Shown: positions 1 to 7,432 of the stretch, one piece after another
How positions within the stretch are numbered: the stretch's first letter is position 1
Layout: each line of letters opens with the position of its first letter
Source of the DNA: Pseudoruminococcus_B sp937901805
GTDB lineage: Bacteria > Bacillota > Clostridia > Oscillospirales > Ruminococcaceae
Length of the DNA stretch: 14,809 nucleotides
Assembly: GCA_963560245.1 (NCBI GenBank)
Contig: CAUWNS010000039.1
Location: 1-14,809, forward strand
Reading direction: 5' to 3'
The notes under the pieces: generated by a model
What the model saw: the letters and a program-made list of their open reading frames with translations, nothing else
Database searches by the model: none
Told to the model about the DNA's origin: nothing
Made by a program: the position numbers and the translations under genes

Positions 1-97
1 CCATGTGCACCTAATTCAATTTTTAATGTGTCCAGAATCCTGGGTACATATCAATTTCACTCATATCCGTTTTCCTATAAAAATTACTCCCATAGCG

Positions 98-134
98 TTA
101 AAACCGGGCGGTATAATGTACCGCCCGGTTTTAA
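98..134 (-). terminator. Intrinsic terminator of the purine permease gene
   Basis: A perfect 16-bp inverted repeat (arms 98-113 and 119-134, 5-nt loop) has a GC-rich core (ACCGGGCGGTA) flanked by A and T runs. It lies 21 bp past the stop codon of the minus-strand permease. The arms end in AAAA/TTTT on both sides, so it could stop transcription from either direction. The T tract after the stem is short. Confidence 0.85.
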
Positions 135-155
135 ATGTTTGGAGATATTTTCAAA

Positions 156-1511
156 CTAGATAATTGCCTGAAGGATAAAGTTCAAGACGAACAAAATTGC
201 AACCGCAGCAATAATCGGATGGATTTTCCGAACCTGTTTTTTGCAGATTTTGACGATACAGTAGAAGATAAATCCTGCGGCAATTCCATAGGAAATACTG
301 TAGCACAGCGCCATAAACAGGCCAGCGAAAAATGCCGGGACTGCTTCTTCCAAATCATCCCACTTGATTTCCGCAAAAGAGGAAACCATCATGCAACCAA
401 CAACCACCAATGCGGGAGCAGTTGCCGCAGAGGGAATCGCACTGACAAAAGTCGCCAAAAAGGCGCTGAGTGCAAAGCAGATTGCCGTTACAACAGAAGT
501 CAGACCCGTACGCCCGCCAGCCCCAATACCGGCAGCACTTTCTACAAAGGTTGTCGTGTTGGAAGTACCAAAAATAGCACCAATAGAAGTGGCCGTTGCA
601 TCTGCAAACAGGGCTTTATCCATTTTAGAGGAAAATCCCTTGCTGTTTTCCAGAGCCTTTTCATCTTCTTCGCTGAAAATACCGGTTCTGCGTCCTGTTC
701 CAATAAAGGTACCGATGGTATCAAAGGTATCAGACATACTGAATGCAAAAATGGTAATCAGCACCAACGGGATTTTGGCCGGATCGGAGAACAGGGAAGG
801 CAGACCTTCGGCAGTAAAGATTGCGCCAAAAGTAGTTGGGAGCACTTTGCAGGCCTCGGTAAAGCTGACCGTGTCCGCAGTGGAAGTTACGCCAAAGGGG
901 ATACCAATGAGGGTGGTGGCAATGATAGCAATCAAGATACCGCCCTTAACTTTCAGAACGCTGAGTACAACCGCCAGGACAATTCCAATCAGGAATACCC
1001 AGAAAACCGGCTGGTTCAGGGTTGGGATTGCGGGAACACCGCTCTCAAAACTGATGATACCGACATTGAGGAACCCAATATAGGCAATAAACAAACCGAT
1101 ACCGCCGCCAATCGCGTTCTGCAGGGATTTCGGGATTGCCTTAATGATATATTTGCGGACTTTGGTTACCGTGATCAGGATATTGATAAGGCCGCAGATA
1201 AAAACCATGGAAAGCGCTTGCTGCCAAGTAAATTTCAATGCAAAGCACACTGTATAGACAAAAAAGGCGTTGAGCCCCATGCCTGGAGCCTGCGCATAGG
1301 GCACGTTTGCGACAAGTCCCATAATCAGGGTACCGATAATCGAGGAGATAATGGTTGCCAAAAATACGGCGCCCCACTCCATACCGGACTGGCTTAAAGT
1401 GTTCGGATTGACGGCGATGATATACGCCATCGCAAAGAAAGTGGTAATACCCGCAATGACTTCTGTCGAGAAGGTCGTGCCATTTTCTTTGAGTTTAAAG
1501 AATTTTTCCAC
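156..1511 (-). CDS. NCS2/AzgA-type nucleobase (guanine/hypoxanthine/adenine) permease
   Basis: This is a polytopic inner-membrane proton symporter of 451 aa, expected to import purine bases such as hypoxanthine, guanine or adenine for salvage. The sequence shows the family's conserved segments: an N-terminal ITTFFAMAYII helix (residues 22-32), ANVPYAQAPGMGLNAFF (68-84), SMSDTFDTIGTFIGTG (258-273), and FADATATSIGAIFGTS with the following ESAAGIGAGGRTGL (302-337). Length is normal for the AzgA/PbuG branch. The frame is open upstream, but I chose the GTG at 1511 because AAGGAGG lies 7 nt before it and the first conserved residues (MEKFFKLKENGTTFSTE) start there. A sigma-A-like promoter lies just upstream, and a terminator lies 21 bp past the stop, so it looks monocistronic. 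The leader is only about 30 nt, leaving no room for a purine riboswitch. The exact substrate cannot be read from sequence. Confidence 0.93.
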   Translation of the reverse strand: MEKFFKLKENGTTFSTEVIAGITTFFAMAYIIAVNPNTLSQSGMEWGAVFLATIISSIIGTLIMGLVANVPYAQAPGMGLNAFFVYTVCFALKFTWQQALSMVFICGLINILITVTKVRKYIIKAIPKSLQNAIGGGIGLFIAYIGFLNVGIISFESGVPAIPTLNQPVFWVFLIGIVLAVVLSVLKVKGGILIAIIATTLIGIPFGVTSTADTVSFTEACKVLPTTFGAIFTAEGLPSLFSDPAKIPLVLITIFAFSMSDTFDTIGTFIGTGRRTGIFSEEDEKALENSKGFSSKMDKALFADATATSIGAIFGTSNTTTFVESAAGIGAGGRTGLTSVVTAICFALSAFLATFVSAIPSAATAPALVVVGCMMVSSFAEIKWDDLEEAVPAFFAGLFMALCYSISYGIAAGFIFYCIVKICKKQVRKIHPIIAAVAILFVLNFILQAII

Positions 1512-1518
1512 GTTGCAT

Positions 1519-1525
1519 CCTCCTT
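1519..1525 (-). promoter_or_regulatory. Ribosome binding site fixing a GTG start
   Basis: AAGGAGG on the minus strand sits 7 nt before the GTG at 1511. It decides the permease start against the longer open frame that reaches 1655. The extra 48 codons would run through the -10 and -35 elements and show no conserved residues. Confidence 0.85.
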
Positions 1526-1547
1526 GAAGTGTTTTCCATACGGTCTT

Positions 1548-1576
1548 ATTATAAAAGAATGTTTGGTAAAAGGCAA
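1548..1576 (-). promoter_or_regulatory. Sigma-A-type promoter of the purine permease
   Basis: On the minus strand, TTGCCT (1571-1576) is followed by a 17-nt spacer and a perfect TATAAT (1548-1553). The predicted start point near 1541 gives a leader of about 30 nt. Assigned by consensus match only. Confidence 0.7.
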
Positions 1577-1768
1577 GAAAATTAGACATGTTTTCTTCAT
1601 ATTTTGTTAATATGTCGGGAAAGCAATCGAATTTTATCCATTTCTTCTGAAACATTTCACACGCCTCGCCTCTTTAAAACGGTTATACAAAAAAATCGGA
1701 CAACAAAGGGATAAAAATCAGGAAATCCTCATACAAGTAGAAAGAAAGAACCTGCGGAGGAAACAAAA

Positions 1769-2788
1769 ATGGGACTTTATCCACTCCTGACAGCCGTGAT
1801 TTTGGGCGTGATATTGGTCAACGGCTGGACGGATGCACCCAATTCCATTGCAACAGCAGTTGCTACCAGGAGCATGGAAGTCCGCCATGCAGTGTTTTTG
1901 GCGGCCGTCTGCAATTTCCTGGGCGTCCTCGGAATGACATTGCTGAGCGCAAATGTGGCAAACACGGTTTCATCTATGCTGGATTTCACCTCCGGGGATG
2001 CTGAAAAATCGGCTTTGGCACTGTTTGCCGGGATGTGTTCCGTCCTCTTGTTTTCCTGTACAGCCTGGTTTTTTGGAATCCCTACCAGTGAAAGCCACGG
2101 CCTGATTGCAGGGATTACCGGAGCCGCACTCTACCTAAATGGGGTATCCGCAGTGAGATTCCATCAGTGGGGAAAGGTTCTCACCGGATTAGTGATTTCC
2201 CTGACTCTTGGTTTTTTACTTGGATATTTTTTTACCGCTTTGATCCGGTTTTTGGGAAGATTCCTGAGCCGCCGGACAGCAGCCCGTCTTTTCCCCAAGG
2301 GAGAGATCCTGTGCGCCGCCGCCATGTCCGTTGTACACGGCGCGCAGGATGGTCAGAAATTCCTCGGCGTCTTCCTTATTGCCGCCTCGCTTCGCAAAGG
2401 GACGGAGGCAGGACAGACAGTCAGCCTTTCCGGACACGGAGGGACCATTTTGCTGTGTGCCATGATCATGGGCCTGGGAACCATGATCGGAGGAAAACGC
2501 ATTATCCGTTCAGTCGGGTTCGGCATTACCCCGCTGCGCCAATATGAGGGGTTTTGCGCCGATTTGGCTTCCGTAGTCTCTCTGTTGGCCTCTACCCTGC
2601 TGGGGCTTCCGGTCAGTACCACCCATGTGAAAACCATGGCCGTTGTGGCAGTGGGTTTTTCCCAAAAAGGAAAACATGTAGAGATGCGGACGATAAAACA
2701 GATGGCATTCGCATGGTTTTTGACATTTCCCGCTTGTATTGTATTCGGGTATCTTCTGACGGGGATGGCTTTTCGATTTTTCTTTTGA
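1769..2788 (+). CDS. pit: PiT-family inorganic phosphate transporter (PHO4 domain)
   Basis: This is a membrane permease of 339 aa, expected to be a low-affinity phosphate (metal-phosphate/proton) symporter. Both halves of the inverted PHO4 repeat are visible: NGWTDAPNSIAT (residues 18-29) with GIPTSESHGLIAG (103-115), and HGAQDGQKFLG (190-200) with GLPVSTTHVKTMAVVAVG (279-296). The usual GAND signature is GWTD here, a variant I associate from memory with clostridial members. It is shorter than E. coli PitA because it lacks a long central loop. GGAGG lies 8 nt before the ATG. The next gene, a PhoU/DUF47-like protein, starts 15 nt after the stop, the usual PiT-accessory pairing. Phosphate is the family default; sulfate, another PHO4-family substrate, cannot be excluded. 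Confidence 0.9.
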   Translation: MGLYPLLTAVILGVILVNGWTDAPNSIATAVATRSMEVRHAVFLAAVCNFLGVLGMTLLSANVANTVSSMLDFTSGDAEKSALALFAGMCSVLLFSCTAWFFGIPTSESHGLIAGITGAALYLNGVSAVRFHQWGKVLTGLVISLTLGFLLGYFFTALIRFLGRFLSRRTAARLFPKGEILCAAAMSVVHGAQDGQKFLGVFLIAASLRKGTEAGQTVSLSGHGGTILLCAMIMGLGTMIGGKRIIRSVGFGITPLRQYEGFCADLASVVSLLASTLLGLPVSTTHVKTMAVVAVGFSQKGKHVEMRTIKQMAFAWFLTFPACIVFGYLLTGMAFRFFF

Positions 2789-2803
2789 AAGGATGGTACA
2801 ATC

Positions 2804-3385
2804 ATGGCGCTGAGATATGCGGAGCTTACTCCTTTATGGGAACTCATGCACTGTACGGTTCGTGCGGGACAGTTCCTGCAGAGGGCGACACAGGAACAGA
2901 AACCTTCCGGTCTGCTGCGGGAAGCAGAGGATTTACGCCGGCAGACAACCGCTTGGGTGCGGGAATGCTCCGTAAAAATCCAAAATACCTTTATCACCGC
3001 AATCGATGCAAAAGTTATGCTTTACCTCATCTATTATCTTTACAAACTGAGCAGGAATCTGTTGTGTACTACGCAGTTCCTGCTCAGTGAACAGCCGCTG
3101 GAATCCCCGGACTTAACCCGGTATCTCCGCTGGGTAAGCGGTTATACCCAAAAAGTCATTCAGCGCAGTGAGCAGTCTTTTCGGGCAGTCAGCCGTGGAA
3201 AAACTCAACGCCTGTGCACGGTATTTGATACTTCCGAAGGGGAAACGCTGTCCATGCAGGCGTGCAGGGATTTATCAACGCAGGAGAATATCCGGCTGGC
3301 CGCTATTCTCGCCATGCTTCGGCAATGCGAAAATACCGTTTATGATATCGACGTATTTACATTACAGCAGAGTATTTATGAGTAA
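2804..3385 (+). CDS. Divergent DUF47/PhoU-like accessory protein of the PiT transporter
   Basis: This is a 193-aa cytosolic, mostly helical protein, probably a regulatory partner of the PiT permease encoded 15 nt upstream. The identification rests on three points: its position, its length close to that of DUF47 proteins (about 200 aa), and the segment FITAIDAKVMLYLIYYLYKL (residues 63-82), which lines up with the DUF47 hallmark F(I/L)TPIDREDI. The acidic ExxAD-type motif that normally precedes it, and binds metal in PhoU-like folds, is not evident; the matching stretch reads RRQTTAWVREC (46-56). The protein therefore looks like a degenerate family member. The RBS is AGGA, 10 nt before the ATG. 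A bidirectional terminator follows about 100 bp after the stop. Family assignment is moderate; the role is inferred from context. Confidence 0.65.
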   Translation: MALRYAELTPLWELMHCTVRAGQFLQRATQEQKPSGLLREAEDLRRQTTAWVRECSVKIQNTFITAIDAKVMLYLIYYLYKLSRNLLCTTQFLLSEQPLESPDLTRYLRWVSGYTQKVIQRSEQSFRAVSRGKTQRLCTVFDTSEGETLSMQACRDLSTQENIRLAAILAMLRQCENTVYDIDVFTLQQSIYE

Positions 3386-3485
3386 GGCATATACGGACAC
3401 ACCCAGCCCCTAAAGCCGGTTGCAGAAGAAAGGCGGTATTTTTATTTCGGGCACTCAAAACGCACCCTTTCCCTTTCAGGAACAG

Positions 3486-3527
3486 AAAAAAGGAAAGCTG
3501 CTCAAAACGAAGCGGCTTTCCCTTTTT
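3486..3527. terminator. Bidirectional terminator between pit operon and GNAT gene
   Basis: Imperfect 17-bp stem (arms 3486-3502 and 3511-3527, 8-nt loop) with one A-C mismatch and one G-T pair. It ends in TTTTT on the plus strand and TTTTTT on the minus strand. It sits between the convergent DUF47-like gene (stop at 3385) and the GNAT gene (stop at 3599), so it can serve both. Confidence 0.8.
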
Positions 3528-3598
3528 GATAGAAACAGCGGTTTCTTTTCCAGACAGGTATCCTTGGAAAAATCGATTAAAAAGCGCCTAAATTGATT

Positions 3599-4396
3599 TT
3601 AGGAAAAAGTATCCCGGTGCTTCACCAAGTAAGTAAGATAAGAAAAATCCAGATGGTATCCCAGCTTTTGGGCAAGTGCGGCAGAAATAGGCGTGGCAGC
3701 GTCCCAGCTGGGATAAAGCCCCCTGTCCAGGCACTCAAGAATCAGTTTGGCGGCACAGGCAAGAGCAAGCCCCCTACGCCGAAAATCCGGGTGCGTATCC
3801 ACCTCAATCTCGATCCCCCCGTCATAGACGGAGTAAGAACTGGCTCCAGCTACTATTTTATCCTGATAAAGAGCACAGACGCCAAGGCCGCGATGGACGA
3901 AATCCTCCGCAGAATCAAACAAAGAGCAGAAATCTTTTGAAAAATCCTCCGCCAAACTCCTGTAATATAAATCCTCATCCATCAGGCATAAGGTAAATCC
4001 ATCCGGAAAAGTACAGGCGGCTTTCTCCAAATACTCCCGGCCGAAAACATCCGGCTCTTTTTTAACTGCGTAACGGGTTGTCTTTTCAAAACGCCCTGAA
4101 TAGACCTTTTCAATCAAGTCGCCCCATCCTGAACAAAGCGGAATCATCAGGATCGTATCTGAAAGGAACTCTTGCGGAATATTGCGGACAAGCTCCTGTG
4201 CTTCAGGACGCAAAAAATCCCCTGCAAAAAAGCAAAAATCCCCAACCATAATCTGTGCACAGTGAGGATTACCGGCATTGTCAGCAAAAGCTTTCCCCAT
4301 ATGCCCCTGTATACAAGAAAGAATCATCGTTTCCTCTGTATCCGAAAACAGCGGAACCAGTACGGACCTATCTTCCTTTTTTATTTCCGTGATCAT
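3599..4396 (-). CDS. GNAT-family N-acetyltransferase (GNAT_acetyltr_2-like)
   Basis: This is a 265-aa acetyl-CoA-dependent acyltransferase of unknown substrate, probably cytosolic. The C-terminal half carries the GNAT fold: a strand segment GVCALYQDKIVAGASSYSVYDGGIEIEVDTHPDFRRRGLA over residues 172-211, in which RRRGLA (207-212) is the acetyl-CoA pyrophosphate loop, then WDAATPISAALAQKLGY (231-247), where this family usually has WDA-N-SxxLAxKLGY. The N-terminal half is the extra domain typical of the larger clostridial GNATs (PF12746). GGGAGG lies 7 nt before the ATG. It is flanked by a divergent intergenic region and a shared terminator, so it is transcribed alone. Substrate and role cannot be read from sequence. 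Confidence 0.85.
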   Translation of the reverse strand: MITEIKKEDRSVLVPLFSDTEETMILSCIQGHMGKAFADNAGNPHCAQIMVGDFCFFAGDFLRPEAQELVRNIPQEFLSDTILMIPLCSGWGDLIEKVYSGRFEKTTRYAVKKEPDVFGREYLEKAACTFPDGFTLCLMDEDLYYRSLAEDFSKDFCSLFDSAEDFVHRGLGVCALYQDKIVAGASSYSVYDGGIEIEVDTHPDFRRRGLALACAAKLILECLDRGLYPSWDAATPISAALAQKLGYHLDFSYLTYLVKHRDTFS

Positions 4397-4603
4397 ACAA
4401 ACGCCTCCCTTTTATTTGAGAAAATACAAAAAATCTTCTTACAGCCTGCATTCCTTTATCAAAATTTCCCGGTTAATCAATAACAAGCCATATTTCTGAG
4501 AATATTCTATCACAGGGAGCCATTTTTTTCATATTCCGTAACCCTATGTTATTATACTCCCTTTTCTGCAAAGGAACAGGATTGAGGAAAATCAGGAAAT
4601 TCA

Positions 4604-4632
4604 TTGTGCTTTTTACAGGAATAAGGTATAAT
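4604..4632 (+). promoter_or_regulatory. Candidate promoter of the xpaC-telA operon
   Basis: TTGTGC (4604-4609), a 17-nt spacer and a perfect TATAAT (4627-4632). The -10 lies inside the left arm of the inverted repeat at 4616-4666, which suggests that promoter access is controlled by a protein bound to the palindrome. The start point would be near 4639, giving a leader of about 180 nt. Confidence 0.5.
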
Positions 4633-4666
4633 AACTGCTACAGGTAGTTATTATACCTTATTCCTG
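4616..4666. repeat. Perfect 21-bp inverted repeat overlapping the xpaC -10
   Basis: The arms at 4616-4636 and 4646-4666 are exact reverse complements, with a 9-nt loop (4637-4645). Each arm contains GGTATAATAACT. No T run follows it and no gene on the plus strand ends before it, so it does not look like a terminator. A large operator or a small palindromic repeat element are both possible. Confidence 0.9.
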
Positions 4667-4818
4667 CGACCGTTCCGTGGTATAAGTCAATGGAATTCCT
4701 CAAATATACCAGCGGTCCTGATAACAAAACTATTTACAAGCAAAAGAATGATAACAATCCTATAAAAAGCCGGTTTTATACGGCATCCCATTGTCAAGGA
4801 AACGGAGGAAATCTGTCT

Positions 4819-6108
4819 ATGAGGGAACAGGACGTCTCGGAACTCTGCCGTCAAGTGAATCAGGTCGTCAAAGAGGCAGTTGAATATGCTCAGTCTCCTC
4901 AATTCCAGAATACAGTAAAACAGGGCGTTAAGAGAACCATGGACGGCGTACGGAATACGGTTGGAAATTTTACCGCCGGTTCCCGCCCTTTCCCGCCTTA
5001 CCAAAACCCCAATTTCACACCGGGAGGCAACTATCGCCAGAGGACTCACCGCCCTGCGCAGTCCCCCTTCCATCAAAACTATAACGTTCCCCCTGTCTGT
5101 TATCCGCGTGCGGGAAGGCCGCAGGTGATTACCCCTCAAAAGGCGCGGCCGTCCAAAGGCACCGGCCTGTTCGTAATGGGCGGAATTTGCCTTTTCCTCT
5201 TTTTGGCCATTTTGGTGACCATGTTGGGGGATTTCCTGGTATCCCCGGTTTCCATGCTGGAAGACCTCAGCGGGAACCTTGTTGCACTCGTCCTGTTTGC
5301 AGGAGGTGCAATCGCCTCTTTTATTGGGGGTGCAAAAGCAAAGGGCATGTTTTTACGCGGAAACCGTTACTGGATGATTCTCCAGGGGCGTACTGTCTGC
5401 CCTGTTGCAGAACTTGCGGCAGGCGTCGATCGCTCCAAAGAATTTGTTGTAAAAGATATGCAGAAGATGGCGGCAAAACGCTATCTCCCGGTAAGTTATC
5501 TGGATTCCAAAGGCGAAACAGTGATTTTCGGGTACGACGCTTATCAAAAATATCTCCAGGAAGAGCAGCAGAAAGCGGCTGCACGCCAAAGAGCGGAGGA
5601 GGAAAATAAAAAGCGTCCCCCCAAAGTCAATGAAATGCTGCGGGAAGGCTTTCAATATATCCGGCAGATCCGGGAAGCAAACGAGGCTATCCCCGGGATT
5701 GAAGTCAGCGACAAGCTGGATCGCCTGGAAGAGATTACAGGAAAGATCTTTTTCCATGTAGAAAAACATCCCAACAAGCTTCCGGAAATCCGAAAATTCA
5801 TGCAGTATTATCTGCCGACCACGCTCAAACTGGTCAATGCCTACCGGGAATTTGAAGAGCAGTCCCTTCAGGGGGAAAATATTGACAAGACAAAACAGGA
5901 AATCTGCGATACTTTGGACACCATTAACCTGGCATTTTCCAATCTGTTGGACGGCCTATTTGAAGACGACGCACTGGATGTCTCCGCAGACATCACCGTT
6001 TTGGAAACCATGTTCGCGCAAGAGGGCTTGACCGGCCATGATTTCCGGCGAAAAAAGCCAGTCTCCCGAGAAGAAAAGCAGGCAGGGGATTCATCTTCCC
6101 TGAAATAA
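4819..6108 (+). CDS. xpaC: XpaC-family membrane protein (5-bromo-4-chloroindolyl phosphate hydrolysis domain)
   Basis: This 429-aa protein is the first gene of an XpaC-TelA pair. Visible layout: an amphipathic N-terminal segment (1-55), a Pro/Asn/Arg-rich linker (56-112), two membrane helices (about 115-138 and 152-173), a middle region with a charged coiled stretch YLQEEQQKAAARQRAEEENKK (245-265), and the XpaC domain (about 270-405) with RKFMQYYLPTTLKLVNAYREFE (325-346). It is roughly twice the length of B. subtilis XpaC because of the N-terminal extension. The ATG at 4819 is chosen because GGAGG lies 10 nt before it; the in-frame ATG at 4690 has none. telA starts 29 nt after the stop. The family name comes from an indicator-dye phenotype; the true biochemical role is not established, and an envelope-related role is inferred from the TelA partner. 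Confidence 0.82.
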   Translation: MREQDVSELCRQVNQVVKEAVEYAQSPQFQNTVKQGVKRTMDGVRNTVGNFTAGSRPFPPYQNPNFTPGGNYRQRTHRPAQSPFHQNYNVPPVCYPRAGRPQVITPQKARPSKGTGLFVMGGICLFLFLAILVTMLGDFLVSPVSMLEDLSGNLVALVLFAGGAIASFIGGAKAKGMFLRGNRYWMILQGRTVCPVAELAAGVDRSKEFVVKDMQKMAAKRYLPVSYLDSKGETVIFGYDAYQKYLQEEQQKAAARQRAEEENKKRPPKVNEMLREGFQYIRQIREANEAIPGIEVSDKLDRLEEITGKIFFHVEKHPNKLPEIRKFMQYYLPTTLKLVNAYREFEEQSLQGENIDKTKQEICDTLDTINLAFSNLLDGLFEDDALDVSADITVLETMFAQEGLTGHDFRRKKPVSREEKQAGDSSSLK

Positions 6109-6137
6109 GAGTATATTGATATCAGGAGGAAAAGACC

Positions 6138-7289
6138 ATGAGCGATAATTTTGATGCAGTTCCAACTTTAACCCTTGAGCCAATGGAAGAAGAAAATCCT
6201 GCTGCACAGGAAACGGCTCTTCAGACCGCGCAGCCCCAATCCCCTGCTCAGGCGGTATTTGATGAGAGTATGCTCAGTGCAGAAGAGCGTAAAATGGTGG
6301 ATGATTTTGCGGAAAAAATTGAACTGAGTAATTCCAATTTGATCTTACAGTATGGTTCCGGCGCCCAGAAAAAAATGGCGGATTTTACAGAAAACACTTT
6401 GGAAAGCGTCCGCTCCAAGGATCTCGGAGAAGTCGGCAACATGCTGACCGGGCTGGTCACTGAACTCAAAAGTTTTGACGTAGAGGAAGAGGAAAAAGGC
6501 TTTTTTGGATTTTTCAAGCGTTCTGCCAATAAAGTGACGGCACTAAAGGCAAAATACGATAAGGCGGAAGTCAATATCCAGAAGATCTGCGGCGTGTTGG
6601 AAAATCATCAGATCCAACTGATGAAAGACGTTGCTCTGCTTGATAAAATGTATGAACTCAACAAAGTATATTTTAAAGAGTTATCCATGTACATTCTGGC
6701 AGGGCAGAAAAAACTCAAAGAGGTTCGGGACACACAGCTCCCCGCACTGATGGCAAAAGCGCAGGCATCCGGTCTTCCGGAGGACGCTCAGGCGGCCAAT
6801 GATCTTGCCTCTATGTGCGATCGATTTGAGAAGAAACTGCATGACTTGGATTTGACCCGCATGGTATCCATCCAAACGGCTCCCCAAATCCGGATGGTAC
6901 AGGGGAACGACACCCTGATGTCGGAAAAAATCCAAACCACGCTTGTCAACACGATCCCCCTTTGGAAAAATCAGATGGTACTTGCATTGGGAATTGCCCA
7001 TTCCCAGCAGGCGGCGGCAGCCCAGCGCCAAGTTACTGATATGACCAATGAACTGCTGCGTAAAAATTCTCAGGCGCTGAAAATGGCAACAGTAGAAACA
7101 GCAAGGGAATCCGAACGCGGGATTGTGGATATCGAAACGCTGCGGGAAACCAACCAGAATTTGATTTCCACTTTGGATGAGGTGATCCAGATCCAGCAGG
7201 AGGGCCGTCAGAAACGTGCGGATGCGGAACAGGAACTCCGCCGGATCGAGGGCGAACTCAAACAGAAGCTCTTAGATATCCGGGGTTAA
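6138..7289 (+). CDS. telA: TelA-family toxic anion resistance protein
   Basis: This is a 383-aa TelA (PF05816) protein, associated in other bacteria with tellurite/toxic anion, bacteriocin and cell-envelope stress tolerance; the biochemical mechanism is unknown. The sequence shows an acidic, disordered N-terminus (1-45), then a long helical body with typical TelA segments: GFFGFFKRSANKVTALKAKYDKAE (about 121-144), QLMKDVALLDKMYELNKVYFKELSMYILAG (about 159-188), and the C-terminal ETARESERGIVDIETLRETNQNLISTLDEV (about 318-347), which is coiled-coil-like. No signal peptide or membrane segment is seen, so it is probably cytosolic or membrane-associated through XpaC. AGGAGG lies 8 nt before the ATG. 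It is co-transcribed with xpaC and followed at once by a strong terminator. This matches the xpaC-yaaN arrangement of B. subtilis. Confidence 0.92.
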   Translation: MSDNFDAVPTLTLEPMEEENPAAQETALQTAQPQSPAQAVFDESMLSAEERKMVDDFAEKIELSNSNLILQYGSGAQKKMADFTENTLESVRSKDLGEVGNMLTGLVTELKSFDVEEEEKGFFGFFKRSANKVTALKAKYDKAEVNIQKICGVLENHQIQLMKDVALLDKMYELNKVYFKELSMYILAGQKKLKEVRDTQLPALMAKAQASGLPEDAQAANDLASMCDRFEKKLHDLDLTRMVSIQTAPQIRMVQGNDTLMSEKIQTTLVNTIPLWKNQMVLALGIAHSQQAAAAQRQVTDMTNELLRKNSQALKMATVETARESERGIVDIETLRETNQNLISTLDEVIQIQQEGRQKRADAEQELRRIEGELKQKLLDIRG

Positions 7290-7294
7290 CAGGG

Positions 7295-7331
7295 AACTAT
7301 GCCCGTATTTAAAAATACGGGCATAGTTTTT
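7295..7331 (+). terminator. Terminator of the xpaC-telA operon
   Basis: A perfect 16-bp inverted repeat (7295-7310 and 7313-7328) with an AT-rich tip and a GCCCG core is followed by TTTTT (7327-7331). It begins 6 bp after the telA stop codon. Confidence 0.92.
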
Positions 7332-7353
7332 AAGCGACTGGAATAGAAAAAGA

Positions 7354-7383
7354 TTTACAAAATTCTTATGGATTTCTTATGAT
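7354..7383 (+). promoter_or_regulatory. dedA promoter built on three 11-bp tandem units
   Basis: TTTACA (7354-7359) and TATGAT (7378-7383) are separated by 18 nt. The same stretch reads as three 11-bp units starting at 7355, 7366 and 7377: TTACAAAATTC, TTATGGATTTC and TTATGATTTCC. The last two share an exact 8-mer, TTCTTATG, at 7363 and 7374. An 11-bp period matches binding by OmpR/PhoB-type response regulators, but the regulator is unknown. Confidence 0.55.
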
Positions 7384-7432
7384 TTCCAGGATAAGCTAAA
7401 GGAAAAAGAAGGAACAGGAGAAAACAGGAACA

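Larger units (their letters stand above)
4397..4818. other. 422-bp intergenic region between divergent GNAT and xpaC genes
   Basis: No supported gene here. It holds a candidate plus-strand promoter (4604-4632), a perfect 21-bp inverted repeat (4616-4666) and a leader of about 180 nt before xpaC. The xpaC frame is open back to an ATG at 4690, but that start has no ribosome binding site. A weak minus-strand TAGAAT near 4510 could serve the GNAT gene; its -35 is poor and I do not call it. Confidence 0.6.

Noticed and set aside
135..1397. Long plus-strand open frame of 420 aa opposite the permease
   Set aside because: It lies antisense to a clear NCS2 permease, starts inside its terminator hairpin, has no ribosome binding site and translates to a low-complexity Asn/Gly/Cys-rich chain.
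1512..1768. Purine riboswitch before the permease
   Set aside because: The predicted leader is about 30 nt and I see no aptamer-like conserved junction sequences in the divergent spacer.
2353..2997. Minus-strand open frame of 214 aa across the pit/DUF47 junction
   Set aside because: Antisense shadow of two well-supported genes, with no binding site and no recognisable motif.
4690..4818. 43-codon N-terminal extension of XpaC from the ATG at 4690
   Set aside because: No ribosome binding site before it, while GGAGG precedes the ATG at 4819; the extension shows no conserved character.
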